NCBI GenBank assembly: GCA_949987565.1
Contig: OX465104.1
Location: forward strand, 8,671,680-8,735,679
Reading direction: 5' to 3'
DNA length: 64,000 nt
From: Luidia sarsii
Taxonomy: Eukaryota; Echinodermata; Asteroidea; Paxillosida; Luidiidae
Shown here: piece after piece, positions 10,971 to 22,173 of the stretch
Layout: each line of letters begins with the position of its first letter
How positions within the stretch are numbered: position 1 is the stretch's first letter
The notes under the pieces: generated by a model
The model's database searches: none
What the model was told of the DNA's origin: nothing
What the model saw: the letters and a program-made list of their open reading frames with translations, nothing else
Position numbers and translations under genes: made by a program

Positions 10971-13622
10971 ATGGCTCAAGCTGTGATGGGAACGGCGTGG
11001 CGTGCCATGGCATTCCCCGTCAGACCCACCGGTACCCTGGCCAGGTGCCTTACCCTAACACAGAGAGCCTTGCACTGCCGGGCACCAGCCAGGACAGGAA
11101 CGAAGTTGCCACAGACCCATTCATGCAGACTGGGCCTCGGCCAGTGCGTTGTAAGAACTGGAGCGGCTGTCCCCGCGGAGAGTATGCAGTCTTGGCCTTT
11201 CCTCGTTTGCCGACGACAAAACCGACGTTCGTTTGGTAGTGTTGGCCTTCAGAGCGGGCTGCTCACCGGCAGGACGTTGCTCGAGTCCCGACAGGGCTCC
11301 GCCACCCGCACTGGATTGGGAAGAGCCCCCCATGCCTGCAGCTGGGGCATGATGCTGCTGGGTCGCCGTTGGATTTCCCAGGGGCAGAGGCAGGCGTGGA
11401 AGCACAGGAACAAGTCTGTCATGCTGTACGGCGTGGCCTTGGTAGTTTTGGTCAGTGGGCTCTCCTACGCTGCCGTGCCTTTGTATGCAGTTTTCTGTCA
11501 GGTAAACAAACAAAAACCCATGCAAGCCTTTCAACCACAGCCTCTGGTCTAACGTACCGGAGCTCTTACCACCCGAGCTATTAAGTCCTTAGAAGGTGGC
11601 CCTCCCAAATAGTCAACTTATCTTAGCCTAGATTGAGTTGATGGACAGAACCATTGAACCACTAACAGCTACATATCTCCAGGGATCACACCCCCATTTT
11701 CATTCAGAAGCAAACTACCAATTGGTGCAATATTCAAAAATGTTCAAAAGTTCCCTGCCAGTTTATCCTTCAATTTTGTTCTTTCTTTTTCTTTTTATCA
11801 AAGGCAACCGGACTTGGAGGTCAGGCCACCAAAGGTCACAACGTTGACCTGGTGGGGGACATGGAGCCAGTCCGTGGCCGCACTCTGTCCATCCGGTTCA
11901 ATGCGGACACAGCGGCCAGTATGAGGTGGAGCTTTAGGCCGCAGCAGCTGGAGATCAAGGTGAGTGACCAAACTGGACATTTAGGGCTGGACGTTGGAAA
12001 ACCCATGCAGTGGATGGAATCCCCCATTGTTGTAATTCCCCATGGCTATGTAGGCTTCCTATTTCAGTCATAGCTGTGTGGAGACAATTCAGAGACCGTA
12101 TTCAGAGTGCTATTCAGGATCCAGGCTGTTAACCACTTCGCACTGGCTGTTTTTCCAGTACCCATGACCGCCATATGGGGGTTTTTGAACAATGCGTCAA
12201 TAAATCAATAAATAAATCACTATTACTTATTAGCCCAAGAAATCTCGGTTGTAGCAATGTGCTATTGGCAAGTGTATTCCAAGAAGTCTCTGGCTTAGCA
12301 TACAGTGGACGTGTTAATGTACACCTTTAACCTGGAGAGACGCCTGCAGTCATGTGGTGTCTTGTCCCCCTAGCGGGCCACCATTGGGGTTGAGCCATTG
12401 CAGGAACATGCCGTTGGTCTTACCTTCATCTCTAGCTTAGCCAGGGGTGGATTCCACAAAGCCTTACGATGCATCGTACCTCAACTTACGACAGATAACC
12501 AACCGTAAGTTGCGATAGGCTGAATGGTTTCTGTGCATCGCTCATCATCTTGAAATTGGTCGTAAATTACGATGGGTTTGTTGAAATCAACCACCGGATT
12601 GCTTGACATTGCTTGGGTTTGTTGTCCTTGGCACTCTGTCCCCATGGTTTTAGCTGGTACCCGGTGAGACGGCACTGGCTTTCTACTCGGCCGTCAACCC
12701 CACGGACAAGCCCATTACGGGCATCTCCACCTACAACGTGGTGCCCTTTGATGCCGGCCAGTACTTCAACAAGATCCAGTGCTTCTGCTTCGAGGAGCAG
12801 CGGCTGAACCCCCATGAGCAGGTGAGTAGACCCGGGGACCACAGGGCTCCTGTTCCATCAGACAGTAGCTCTAGCACCCAAATTTGCTTCGGGACCAAAA
12901 AAAGTCAACGATTCAAAGAGTCAGCTGACCAGGGCCCAATTTCATACAGCCGCCCAAGTGTGAAAATCTGCAAAGCAGGAAAATTCTTGTGTAAACGGGA
13001 TTACTAACCGCACTTCGAAATGAGATGCCAATCTCTTTTGACTTGTATTCCGCTCTTCTATACTTAGCCTGAAACAAAAGGGAAGTTTTTGTTGGCAAGG
13101 TGATCTTATGAATCATAACTTTTTGTGTTTAAGCAAATTTTGGTGCTGTATGGAGTTGGCCTCAGAACTTCACTGTTTTTCCCGCTATGTGAATAATGGT
13201 GGACTACAAGCCAAAAGCAATGGACATCACATCGCAGTTGGTTGGTTGGCTATTTGTGAAGGCCACTGAATGGCTGGATAGCTCAGTTAGTGGACTGCTT
13301 GTGTGCAAAACCAGAGAGCAGGGTGACAAATCCTAGCCAGTCAAAGTTTCAGCCTTTGGGAAAAGGTCCTGCAAGGATCGAAACATCAGGCCTTCTGACC
13401 CCCAAAAAAAGGCAGGAGATTTTTTAACATTTGGTACTTTTTTCCCCTACCCTGTGTCTTTAGGTCGACATGCCAGTGTTTTTCTACATTGATCCTGAGT
13501 TTGCCGAGGATCCTAAGATGGCCAAAGTGGACACCATCACACTCTCCTACACTTTCTTTGAGGCCAAGGAGGGATTGGTCCTGCCCGACCCTTACACCAG
13601 ACCGGCCCTAGCTGTTGCTTGA
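10971..13622 (+). CDS. COX11: Cytochrome c oxidase assembly protein COX11 (four coding exons)
   Basis: Exons are 10971-11501, 11804-11959, 12654-12821 and 13464-13622, all joined in phase 0, giving 337 residues. COX11 is a copper chaperone anchored in the mitochondrial inner membrane that inserts copper into the CuB site of COX1. Visible signs are an Arg-rich N-terminal presequence of about 140 residues, one transmembrane helix near residues 150-172 (YGVALVVLVSGLSYAAVPLY) followed by the conserved FCQ, the exon-2 block ATGLGGQATKG, and the copper-binding KIQCFCFEEQ in exon 3. The C-terminal DPEFAEDP and ITLSYTFFEAK blocks are typical of the family. The start at 10971 lies three bases after an acceptor. 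The presequence is longer than usual (human COX11 is about 276 residues). Introns carry several mobile repeats. Identification is secure. Confidence 0.97.
12129..12225. repeat. Repeat D copy in COX11 intron 2
   Basis: Starts TTAACCACTTCGCACTGG and contains CATGACCGCCATATGGGGG and a degenerate AATGCGTCAATAAATC. It corresponds to the first part of the element at 6221-6520. Confidence 0.65.
12444..12594. repeat. Fold-back repeat C copy in COX11 intron 2
   Basis: Begins GGGGTGGATTCCACAAAGCC followed by TTACGATGCATCGTA and ends ACGATGGGTTTGTTGAAATC AACCAC, roughly the reverse complement of its start. Inverted termini and about 150 bp length suggest a nonautonomous DNA transposon. Other copies are at 13731-13843, 60051-60186 and 63650-63765. 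Confidence 0.7.
12932..13163. repeat. Fold-back repeat A copy in COX11 intron 3
   Basis: Starts GGGCCCAATTTCATACAGCC and ends GGTGCTGTATGGAGTTGGCC, imperfect inverted termini. The interior (AAATCTGCAAAGCAGGAAAA, TTGTGTAAACGGGATTACTA) recurs in copies at 47704-47926 and 59335-59470. Confidence 0.7.
13271..13400 (+). mobile_element. Degenerate tRNA-derived SINE in COX11 intron 3
   Basis: The head TGGCTGGATAGCTCAGTTAG TGG contains an A-box-like sequence, and GGGTGACAAATCCTAGCCAG is B-box-like. The outer GGCTGGAT and ATCCTAGCC parts can pair as an acceptor stem. Directly downstream is a copy of repeat E (AGGTCCTGCAAGGATCGAAA CATCAGGCC). The anticodon region is degenerate, so it is unlikely to be a working tRNA gene. 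Confidence 0.55.
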
Positions 13623-14290
13623 AGCCAAGAGCCTCTGCAAACTTGAACTGCACACCTCACCTCAACCTCCAGCCAGTCCAGAATACGTCCGAATCCGAGT
13701 CCGGCTTGCGATTTCACCGAACTCATCACAACTTACCATCAATCGCACGACGATGAGCGGTGCACAAAGACCATGGCCTATCACTACTTATGATGGGTTG
13801 TCAATCTTAAGTTGTGTTACGATGCACTGTGAAATCCATCCCAGGTCCCATCTCTCAAGTGCGAGTCCAAGTCTTGAGTCATCCAGGTCAACTCTGAGTC
13901 AAAGTCACCAGCCACAAAGGTCCAGTTTTGAGTCTGTCACGACCCACCTTTAAATTAATTCAATACTCTTATTGGAAACACATTTCCCGATTGTTTTTCT
14001 CTGAAAACACAGGAGGCTACTTACAGCCTTCTGAACTAGATGCAAGTTGATATACAGTAGTACAACTATGTGGTTTGGATTGCAACAATGGTCTGAAGCT
14101 ATCTGCCATTGCAAACACTGTCGATGGCAGTGCTAGAATGGGGTTGCAGCTGCACAACCAAATTGGATCCACACGCTGCAGCAAAGCCTTCCTATCACAA
14201 TATGAGTGACTTTTCCCTCAGCAGTAGTTTTATTGATCTACAGTGTAGGTTCTTCTGTATGATAATAAAGGAACCATGCTGAAAGTTTTT
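13623..14290 (+). promoter_or_regulatory. COX11: COX11 3' UTR with polyadenylation signal
   Basis: Noncoding sequence follows the TGA at 13620-13622. The first good AATAAA lies near 14263 (GATAATAAAGG) and is followed by a T-rich stretch. The UTR would include a reverse-oriented copy of fold-back repeat C at 13731-13843. Confidence 0.55.
13731..13843. repeat. Repeat C copy, reverse orientation, in COX11 3' UTR
   Basis: Contains ACTTACCATCAATCGCACGA and TTACGATGCACTGTGAAATC CATCCC, the reverse-complement arrangement of the copy at 12444-12594. Confidence 0.6.
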
Positions 14291-14403
14291 TTTGTAAAAT
14301 GACTGCTTGTTCGTTTGCTCCTGATTCTGTCATGCGGTTATACATCATAATTTGCCGTTTCTAATGCCGATAATTTCACCACTAACAGTATGTGTCTGAT
14401 GAG

Positions 14404-14581
14404 CAATACGGGCGATTCTTAATAGTGTGCCCTCAAGAGTTTGCAACGCGTTGGCTCATCACAATGTGTGGAATCTGTTGACACAATGCACGTCTGGAAA
14501 GGGTCGACAGATACCACGCATTGTGATTGGCCAACGCGATGCAAACTCTTGAGGGCTCACTATTAAGAATCGCCCGTATTG
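14404..14581. mobile_element. Long inverted repeat, probable MITE
   Basis: Two arms of about 67 bp (14404-14470 and 14515-14581) are nearly perfect reverse complements. They start CAATACGGGCGATTCTTAAT and end ATTAAGAATCGCCCGTATTG around a loop of about 44 bp. The structure fits a nonautonomous fold-back DNA element. I see no clear target-site duplication, and no other copy in the window. Confidence 0.7.
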
Positions 14582-15439
14582 GGAAGAAGGCATTTTGATT
14601 CCGATGATGACACAGGACAGCTCTGGGACTGTTTTTCTATTCAATGATGAGGATCTCACACAAGGATCAAGCAACTACGAGGAAGTGTTACAGAGACCTG
14701 GGGACAAAGAGGGTGCTGTTTTGTGAGCTGATGATCTGGCAGACGAGTTCCTTGGGTCAGGAAGGGAAAGATGGAGCAGAGGAAAAATGGGAAGTCTGGA
14801 CGGCCAGTTAGAAGGAATGGCTAGTGCTTCATGGCATTAACCACTACGTGCCAGGAACACCCTATTTTGGGCCTGCTATGGTATTACAATATGACAGGCT
14901 CTCTGAATACGGGCACCACTATTGTCCAAGTTTTAAACAAAGGCACTTTTCAGCCTCTAACAAATCAATAAGTAGTATTGGCCTTTTGATTTCATAATAC
15001 CGATACTTAAACCCCCCTCCAAAAACAAAACAAAACCCACAAACATGAACAAAAGTAGCCATTCTTGTTTTTCTTTTTTTATTCACAATATTCTTTTGCT
15101 TTTGTACAATATAACACAACAAAATAATCTATGATACAACTTTTTTCATTTTTTGTTTCTTTAATAGTACCTTACATTTGTATATTGGCCAGCAGGCTTT
15201 GCCTTGGCCTCCATCCAGGAATTGTGATTGACATCCCAAAAATGGTCACAAAATTCCATTGTAAACATTTCAAGTAACATAATTGTCAATCCGAAACCTT
15301 ATATTGAACAGAACACCACTTTTAAAAAGGAATGGGAAAAAAGGTGGGTAGGGAAGACAAGGGGGAGTTTATAAAGGGCACAGATTTTTGGTCAACCTTG
15401 TGGTCTACAACTGACCTCTGATGTATATGCACACATTGT

Positions 15440-15945
15440 GCAGTGACTCGACTCAAAGATCTGCAGCTTCTCACAGCTATTCACCAAGGCCCATAGTGAC
15501 TCGCCTATTCAAAAGACCAGCAGTGACTCACAGACTCAAGAGACCCTGTGGCTTAGACTCAAAAAGACCCGCAGCCACTCACCACGACACATAGTGACTC
15601 ACTGACTCAAAAGACCAACAGTCATTCATAAACTCAACAGACCCAGTGACTCGCGGATTCAAAAGACCCACAATGAGTTACAGACTGAAAAGACCCACAG
15701 CTACTCACCAAGACCCTTAGTGACTCACTGACTCAAAAGACCAACAGTCATTCATAAACTTAACAGACCCAGTGACTCGCGGATTCAAAAGACCCACAAT
15801 GAGTTACAGACTGAAAAGACCCACAGCTACTCACCAAGACCCTGAGTGACTCACTGACTCAAAAAGACCTGCAGCTTCTTACAGGCTTAAAAGACCTGCA
15901 GTTACTCACCAAGACCCATGGTGACTCTCAGACTAAAAAAGACCC
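15440..15945. repeat. Tandem array with about 30-bp subunits and a 126-bp higher-order unit
   Basis: Subunits vary around GACTCA..AAAAGACCCACAG..ACTCACC. A 126-bp block starting ACTGACTCAAAAGACCAACA at 15601 repeats almost exactly from 15727, which is higher-order organisation. Flanking subunits are more diverged. It lies downstream of the RBBP6 stop codon and may be in its 3' UTR or intergenic. Confidence 0.8.
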
Positions 15946-15946
15946 A

Positions 15947-16020
15947 GGGGCCAATTTCACGGAACTGCTTTTCATGAAGGCTTAAAAAAGATCGCTAAGC
16001 TTGAAGTGCACTTTCTTGTT
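15947..16020. repeat. Partial fold-back repeat A
   Basis: GGGGCCAATTTCACGGAACT GCTT matches the start of repeat A, and TCGCTAAGCTTGAAG resembles its internal TTAAGC motif. The right end is not evident. Confidence 0.5.
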
Positions 16021-17732
16021 AACCCCCCCAAAAAACCAAACAAACAAACAAAAACCCCAACATTTTGGCCCTTGAACAGGGTCAATGAAAGCTATGGGCT
16101 ATTGGCACCAGGATATAAACTTGGAGGTCACAGTCCTTCAGGCTGCCTCCAAACAGTTGGCCAAAAGACTGTGCCCAACAACCCACCCATGATTCTGGTG
16201 ATCGGCAAACCGTTCCTCACAATTTCAATCGCTTTGCACGCACACATGAAATTACAGATAAAACCATAACAAATCTTCCTTCTTGTCCTTCTTGTGGACA
16301 GTCAGATAATGACAGCCAAAATTTAAATGTGTAAAATCTCACAAAACCTTGTCTTATTCTCTATGCTTCGTCCAAAATGCATTAGAAAATGTTTTTAAGA
16401 CCAACATCTTTCAATCAATCGCTTGAATGGATCAACTTAAGAATAAAAAGAATTGACCGAAATGATAAAAACTTGATTGATTTTGTCTCAATTTGTCTAC
16501 TGTTTTTATTTAAAAAAATAACAGATTTTCTGGTATGGGATTTCCAGGAACATACATGTATTTAATTTAATGACTTAATGTCCCTTCAATTTTTCCCCTT
16601 CAAAATACAAAAGCAATATGGCTCCTAAGTTAACATTTTTTCCCTTTTTACCAGCAAGCCGAAAAATAAAAAAAGTAGAATATTTCCTTTTTTTCCCTTC
16701 TGTTTAGGAAGCTTATTCTTACAAATAACTTTTCAATTTTTTTCTTGGAGAGAAATTCTGATGATCTTTTGATCTTTGAAAATACGCAAAACATAAATCA
16801 CCCCCTGTACAGTCTACTCCTGGTTCAGTTCTTGGGCAAGTCTAAAAACAATAGGTAGCATGTCATGAAGGTACTGTTGAAAGCGCACACACACGTCACT
16901 CTTTGTGTTTCATTGTACTGCTATTAAAATTGGAAAATTAAATGAAAAAAAAAACAATTAAAGTTTGCCTTTCACTCTTGATAAAATTGGCTGTACTTCA
17001 AACTAAATTAAAAACAACATTTTGTTTGTGGCCGTTTTTGGTTTATGGAAATTATTTCTACAAAATGGCAAGGTCATGGAAATGCAGCAACTTCAATTGC
17101 ACATGTACGCACGGGACACGGCTTAAGATAATGCAGGACTCTATGGAAGCTGCCGGCACTAGCGGCTTCAAGGCGACTCCCATCGACCTGTGTGCTGTTT
17201 CCAGCGTAGCCAAAGCCAGCAAATTCGGACAAGCCCTATCCCAATTTTCTTTTGGCAATCGAATCAAGTGATTCACCACTTGCTGTGTTCAATTTCATTG
17301 GACATGGCTTTAAGTTGTGCACCAACAGTATAGAAAGGGCTAGAGCAAGAGGCTCCAGGCACTGCCCATAGAGTTGTGTGCTGTAATGAGTTGTAGCCGG
17401 ATGAGCCCTATCCCAAAGGGAAATAACATGGCATTTAATAGGCCCTGTTGGGTCTTTACATCAACTGTACAACCCCCTCCAAACAATCAAATTCCAAATT
17501 ATTTTAGGAAGGCCAATTTTTCAGGCATTGGATAGCATTCTGAACAGCATCTGAAACCCAGTGTCTACAAGCCAAAGACAAAGCCTTCGTGCAAGAGGAC
17601 AAGGGACTTTTTGGTCTGAAAATACCCTTTTTGGTGCTTCCCTGAATGCAGGCATTCAACAGACAAGGATATTGGTGTGGGCGGCTGGAGGGGCAGGAGG
17701 GATGAATAAGAGGGAAGGAGAGAGGAAACCCC
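16020..17732 (-). promoter_or_regulatory. RBBP6: RBBP6 3' UTR region with candidate poly(A) signals
   Basis: No coding frame is supported here. On the minus strand an ATTAAA lies near 17434-17439 and an AATAAA at 16505-16510 (seen as TTTATT on the plus strand); another AATAAA is near 15076-15081. Which one ends the RBBP6 transcript cannot be told from sequence. Confidence 0.4.
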
Positions 17733-20700
17733 TCACTCCTTGTGCTTGCTCTTCTTCTTCTTGCCCTTCTTGTGCTTGTGCTTGTGGGAGGAAGAGGAGG
17801 AGCTCTTCTTGGCCTTCTTGCTGGTCTTCTTGTGCTTCTTGGGCCGCTTCTTGTGGTGCTTCTTGCTGCGCTTGTGCTTGGCGGTCCGCTCCTTGCTGGG
17901 GCTGCGGCTGGGGGAGCTCTCCTCGTTGGAGCTGCTGGAGCTCTCCTCCTCGTCCTCCTCCTCCTCCTCTTCGCTGCTGCTGCTCGGGGTGGAGCTCCGG
18001 CTGGGACTGGGGCTCCTCTTGCGCCTCTTGGCCTCCGGCTTGGGCTTGTCGTCCCTGGCCGGGCTGGGCCGCCTGTGGCGACGCTCGGGGCTGCTCGGGG
18101 CCTTGCGGTCTCGAGGCGGGCTGACCCGACGCTCCCGACTGCGGTTTCTCTCCCGGCCCGGGCTGACAACCCGCCGGTCCCTGCTGCCGTGGTGGCTGAG
18201 CTCCCGGTGGGGGCTGGTGCGCCTGTCCCGCGGAGGTGGCGGGCTGACGGCGTGGTGCCGGACCTCTCGGGCGGGGCTGGCGTGACGACCCCTGCCCGGG
18301 CTTGGCCGCCTGTCACGGGCGGGGCTGGCTTGGCGCCTGTCTCTGCTTGGGCTTGGGCGTCGGTCCCGGGCGGGGCTCGGGCGTCGGTCTCTGCTTGGGC
18401 TGGGGCGTCGGTCCCGGATTGGGCTTGGGCGTCGGTCTCTGCTTGGGCTTGGGCGCCGTTCGCGGATGGGGCTCGACCGTCTTTCCCTGGCTGGGCTAGG
18501 CCGCCTCTCGCGGCTTGGGCTGGGTCGCCTCTCTCGGCTTGGGCTCCGCCTCTTGTCCCGGGCTGGGCTCGATCGCTTGTCCCGGGCTGGGCTCAATCGC
18601 TTGATCCGGATCGGGCTTGGACGTCGGTCTCTGACGGGACTCTGCCGTCGGTCTCTGTACAGGGGGCTGTCCCTCCGCTGGACGATACGGATGGGGCTGG
18701 GTCGCCGTATTCTCACGGGGCTGTGGCGGCTGGCCTGATTGGGTGTGTGCCTCCGGTCCCGGGGTGAACTTGTGCGTCGGGCATCTCTGGACGGGCTGCT
18801 GCCCTTGCGGTCTCGAGGCGGGCTGCCCTTGCGGTCTCGAGGCGGGCTGCCCTTGCGCTCCCTAGCCGGGCTACCCTTGCGCTCGCGCTCCCTAGCTGGG
18901 CTGCCCTTGCGCTCGCGCTCCCTAGCTGGGCTGCCCTTGCGCTCGCGCTCCCTGGCTGGGCTGCCCTTGCGTTCGCGCTCCCTGGCTGGGCTGCCCTTGC
19001 GCTCGCGCTCCCTGGCTGGGCTGCCCTTGCGCTCGCGCTCCCTAGCTGGGCTGCCCTTGCGTTCGCGCTCCCTGGCTGGGCTGCCCTTGCGCTCGCGCTC
19101 CCTGGCTGGGCTGCCCTTGCGCTCGCGCTCCCTGGCTGGGCTGCCCTTGCGCTCACGCTCCCTGGCTGGGCTGCCCTTGCGCTCCCTGGCCGGGCTCTTC
19201 CTCCTCTCCTGCAGGGGACTGTGTTTCTTCTCCTTGGGCTGGGAGCTGGTGGGTGCCCTGATGGGGCTGATCTTCCTCTTTCGTGGTGGGCTGCTTTTGG
19301 GGTTCTCCTTCCCTTTCCCCGACTCCTTCTTCCTCTCGGGGCTTCGGCTCGGCTGGTCTTTGCTGAGCCTTCTCTCTTTCGACGATGGTGGTGGAGGCGG
19401 CTTCTTCTCCTCGGCGAGGGTCTCTGATTTCCTCTCGCTGAGGGGTGTTTTGGGGTCCTCCTTGTCAATCTCCAGCTCCTCCTCGTAGTCGGGCTCAAAG
19501 TTCTCCTCGCTGTGCTCCAGCTCCAGGAGAGGTTTTGGGGAGGGCGCCGCCGAAGGGCCGGGGGAGGGCTCCGACTCGTACTCGTCCTTGTCCCAGCGGG
19601 AAACGGGCACCGTGACCGTGATCAGCTCGCTTTTGACGGCAGCAGGCGGCGATGTCTCCGCCTTGGGAGAGAACGGCATCTTGTCGGCTTCCGATTTTCT
19701 GTCGCCGTCCCTACTGGGGCTGAGCTTGTCCGGCTTCGTGTCGGCGCCCAAGTTCTTATCCTCTGGGACCGTCTCCGAGACCTCCATGGGCTCCTCTTTG
19801 ATCATGGCCGGGTCTTGCACAGCCGGGGCCGCCTCCACTTTGGTCGGCATCTCGCCGGCCAGTCCGCCCAGCTCGCTAGAGGTGCGGAGCTCTCGGACTT
19901 GAATGACGCGCCGCTCGTCCATCACGGGCTCTTGCTTGAGCTCCTGGATGGGCTCTGGGTGCCAGGGCGTGGTCCTGGGCGGGCTGCCTCCGGCCGAGCT
20001 GGTGCTGGAGTAGTTGGCGATGATGGCCGACTTCTCTCCGGGCTCTCCGTCACCGTGCCGGGTGTCCCTCTCTGTAGCCTTGCCGGCCTTGGGTTTCTTG
20101 CTCTTCTTGCCTTCCTTCTTGGACTTCTTGGACGTTTTGCCCGGCTCGCCGGCGTCGCTGTCTGCCGCTCTGGTTTTCTTGGCTTTGGGCTCATCGGAGG
20201 CCGCGTCCGCGCCTGCGTCCACCTTGCCAGTGAGTTTCCGCTTCTTCTTCTTCTTCTCCTCCTTGTCCTTGTTGCTCCTCTTCTCCTTTTTGCCTTTACC
20301 ACCGGCACTGTCGCCCTCCCCGGTGACATTCTGCGAGTCCGAGTCCGACTTCTTGCTCTTTTTGGTCTTCCTGTGCTTTGGCGACTTCAGTTTGTCATCC
20401 GAGTTCTCCTTGTCGTCTTTGTGGTTGGCGTCCTTGCCGTCGTTCTTGTCCTCGGCTTTGGCGGCGGCATCGGCCTTCTCCTCTTTGCGCTTGTGCTTGC
20501 GCTTGTGCTTGGAGGTGGATCTCTTGCGCTCCCGGCCCTTCTCCTTGTCCTCTCGCTTGACCTTCTCCTTCTCTCTGTCCCTGTCCTTGGATTTCTCCTT
20601 GGGGTCTTTCTCCTCGGTCCTGTTGCGCTCCTCCCTGGCTCGCTCGCGGCTCCTCTCCCGGGTCCGCTCGTGGTCTCGGACTGGGCTTCTCTCGCGACTT

Positions 20701-22173
20701 CTCTCTCGGCTTCTGTCGCGGGACCTATCGTGGGTTCTCTCATGGTTTCTCTCGTGGGTTCTATCATGGGGTCTATCGAGGGGCCTATCATGGGGTCTAT
20801 CATGGGGTCTATCGTGGGGTCTATCAAGGGATCTATCATGGGGCCTATCGAGGGGCCTATCATGGGGTCTATCAAGGGATCTATCTTGGGGTCTATCGTG
20901 AGGTCTTTCGTGAGGTCTATCGTGGGTTCTATCTTGGGTCCTGTCGTTGGTTCTGTCATGGGCCCTTTCTAGTATTCTATCATGGCTTTGCTCGCGGCTT
21001 CTTTCGCGGCCCCTTTCCAGGCTCCTCCTGTCCTTCTCAGAGCTCCTGGGCTTGTCCAGGTTCTCCTTGGCCCTGTTCTTGTCGCGGGGCTCCCTCTCCC
21101 TCTCTCTGGAGTGGGTCCGGTCGCCCCGCCTGGGCCGCTCCCGCTCCCTTTCTCGACTCAGCCGGTTGGGTCTGTCCTCCGCCTCTCTGAAGGGGGAGCC
21201 CCTGGGTGGAGGCTCCCAGGGCTCTCTGTCGTAGGCCGGGTCCAGCGGCTCCATGGGTAGAGGCCTCTCGGGGTAGTCGCCAGGGTACTGATTGCGGTAC
21301 GGGTTGAACTGCTCGTCGTGCTCGGGCGGGTAGGCTGGCTCCCGCAGGTCGGGCCTCATGCCCGGTCCTATGTCTGGCCGGAACTCGGGCCGGAACTCCG
21401 GCCTGTACTCGGGCCGTACGTCAAAGTCCTGGATGTAGGGTGGCTCGTAGCGGGGGAACCGGTCGTCTGGGTAGCGAGGCGGGAAGGGCTCCCCCGGATG
21501 AGAGGGGACCATCAAGGGGGGCGGATGCGGAGCGGGTGGGTACGGCGGCAGGGGCGGCTCGTAGCGGTCAAACCGTGGGTCAAACCGAGGGCCGTACGGT
21601 GGTGAGTGCTCGCGGTAGCGGGGCGACCGCGGGTGGGGGGGCGGGAAGTACGGGCGGGGAGAGCGTGAGCGGGACCGCCTCTGCATGTAGGGCCGGGGGC
21701 GGAGCGGCGCCCGGATCCGGGGGAAGGAGCGCGAGCGCGAGCGTGAGCGGTGCCGGCGGCGCGGCGACAGCGACCGGTGCGGTGAGCGACTCCACTGCCG
21801 GCGTGGGGAACGCGGGGAGCGTGAGCGTCGTGACGTCGGTGGGCGCCGGTTCTCCCGGGACCGGGACCGGGACCGGCTTCTCCGCCGCGGCTTTCCCCCC
21901 CGCAGCCTGGACCGGGAGCGCGACCTGGACCGGGACCGGCGCTGGCCCTTCCCCCGGGACCGGGAGCGTGAGCGCGAGTGGGAGCGGCTTCGGGAGCGTG
22001 AGCTGGAGGAGCGGAGGGAGGAATTCAGGGAGGAGGGCCAGGAACTGCTGGTGCTGGAGTGGGAGGAGCGACTGCGGGACCGGGACGAGGCCTGGTTCAG
22101 CTTCTGGTCACGCTCGTACTCCATCAGGTGGTTGGCAAACTCATCCATCGGGTCCAGCCTCTTGGGGACCTGT
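17733..22173 (-). CDS. RBBP6: RBBP6 terminal exon: RS repeats, charged repeats, Lys-rich tail
   Basis: A single 4.4-kb exon encodes residues from about 799 to 2278. In order it has an acidic start (VPKRLDPMDEFANHLMEYER), RS dipeptides typical of splicing-associated proteins, an Arg/Pro/Tyr-rich part, R-D-P-H tetrapeptide repeats, Lys/Glu/Asp-rich stretches, the conserved SSTSSAGGSP and SRWDKDEYESE patches, ten tandem SPARERERKG units, RRPSPARDRRPSP-type repeats, poly-Ser/Glu, and a Lys-rich nuclear-signal-like tail ending KKKKSKHKE. The exon must begin at 22173 (AACAG|ACAGGTCC) to stay in frame. An overlapping acceptor 4 bases downstream would shift the frame. The exon is strongly GC-biased, which creates long but meaningless open frames on the opposite strand. 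Confidence 0.93.

Noticed and set aside
15440..15945. Possible CRISPR-like array
   Set aside because: Units are diverged tandem repeats without unique spacers, in a eukaryotic genome. It is a minisatellite with a higher-order unit.
19512..20972. 486-codon open frame on the plus strand, and similar long frames at 17742-18767 and 22953-23714
   Set aside because: They lie antisense to the GC-rich, codon-biased RBBP6 exons. Low stop frequency there follows from the composition, and the translations are low-complexity mirror images of the RS and proline-rich repeats.
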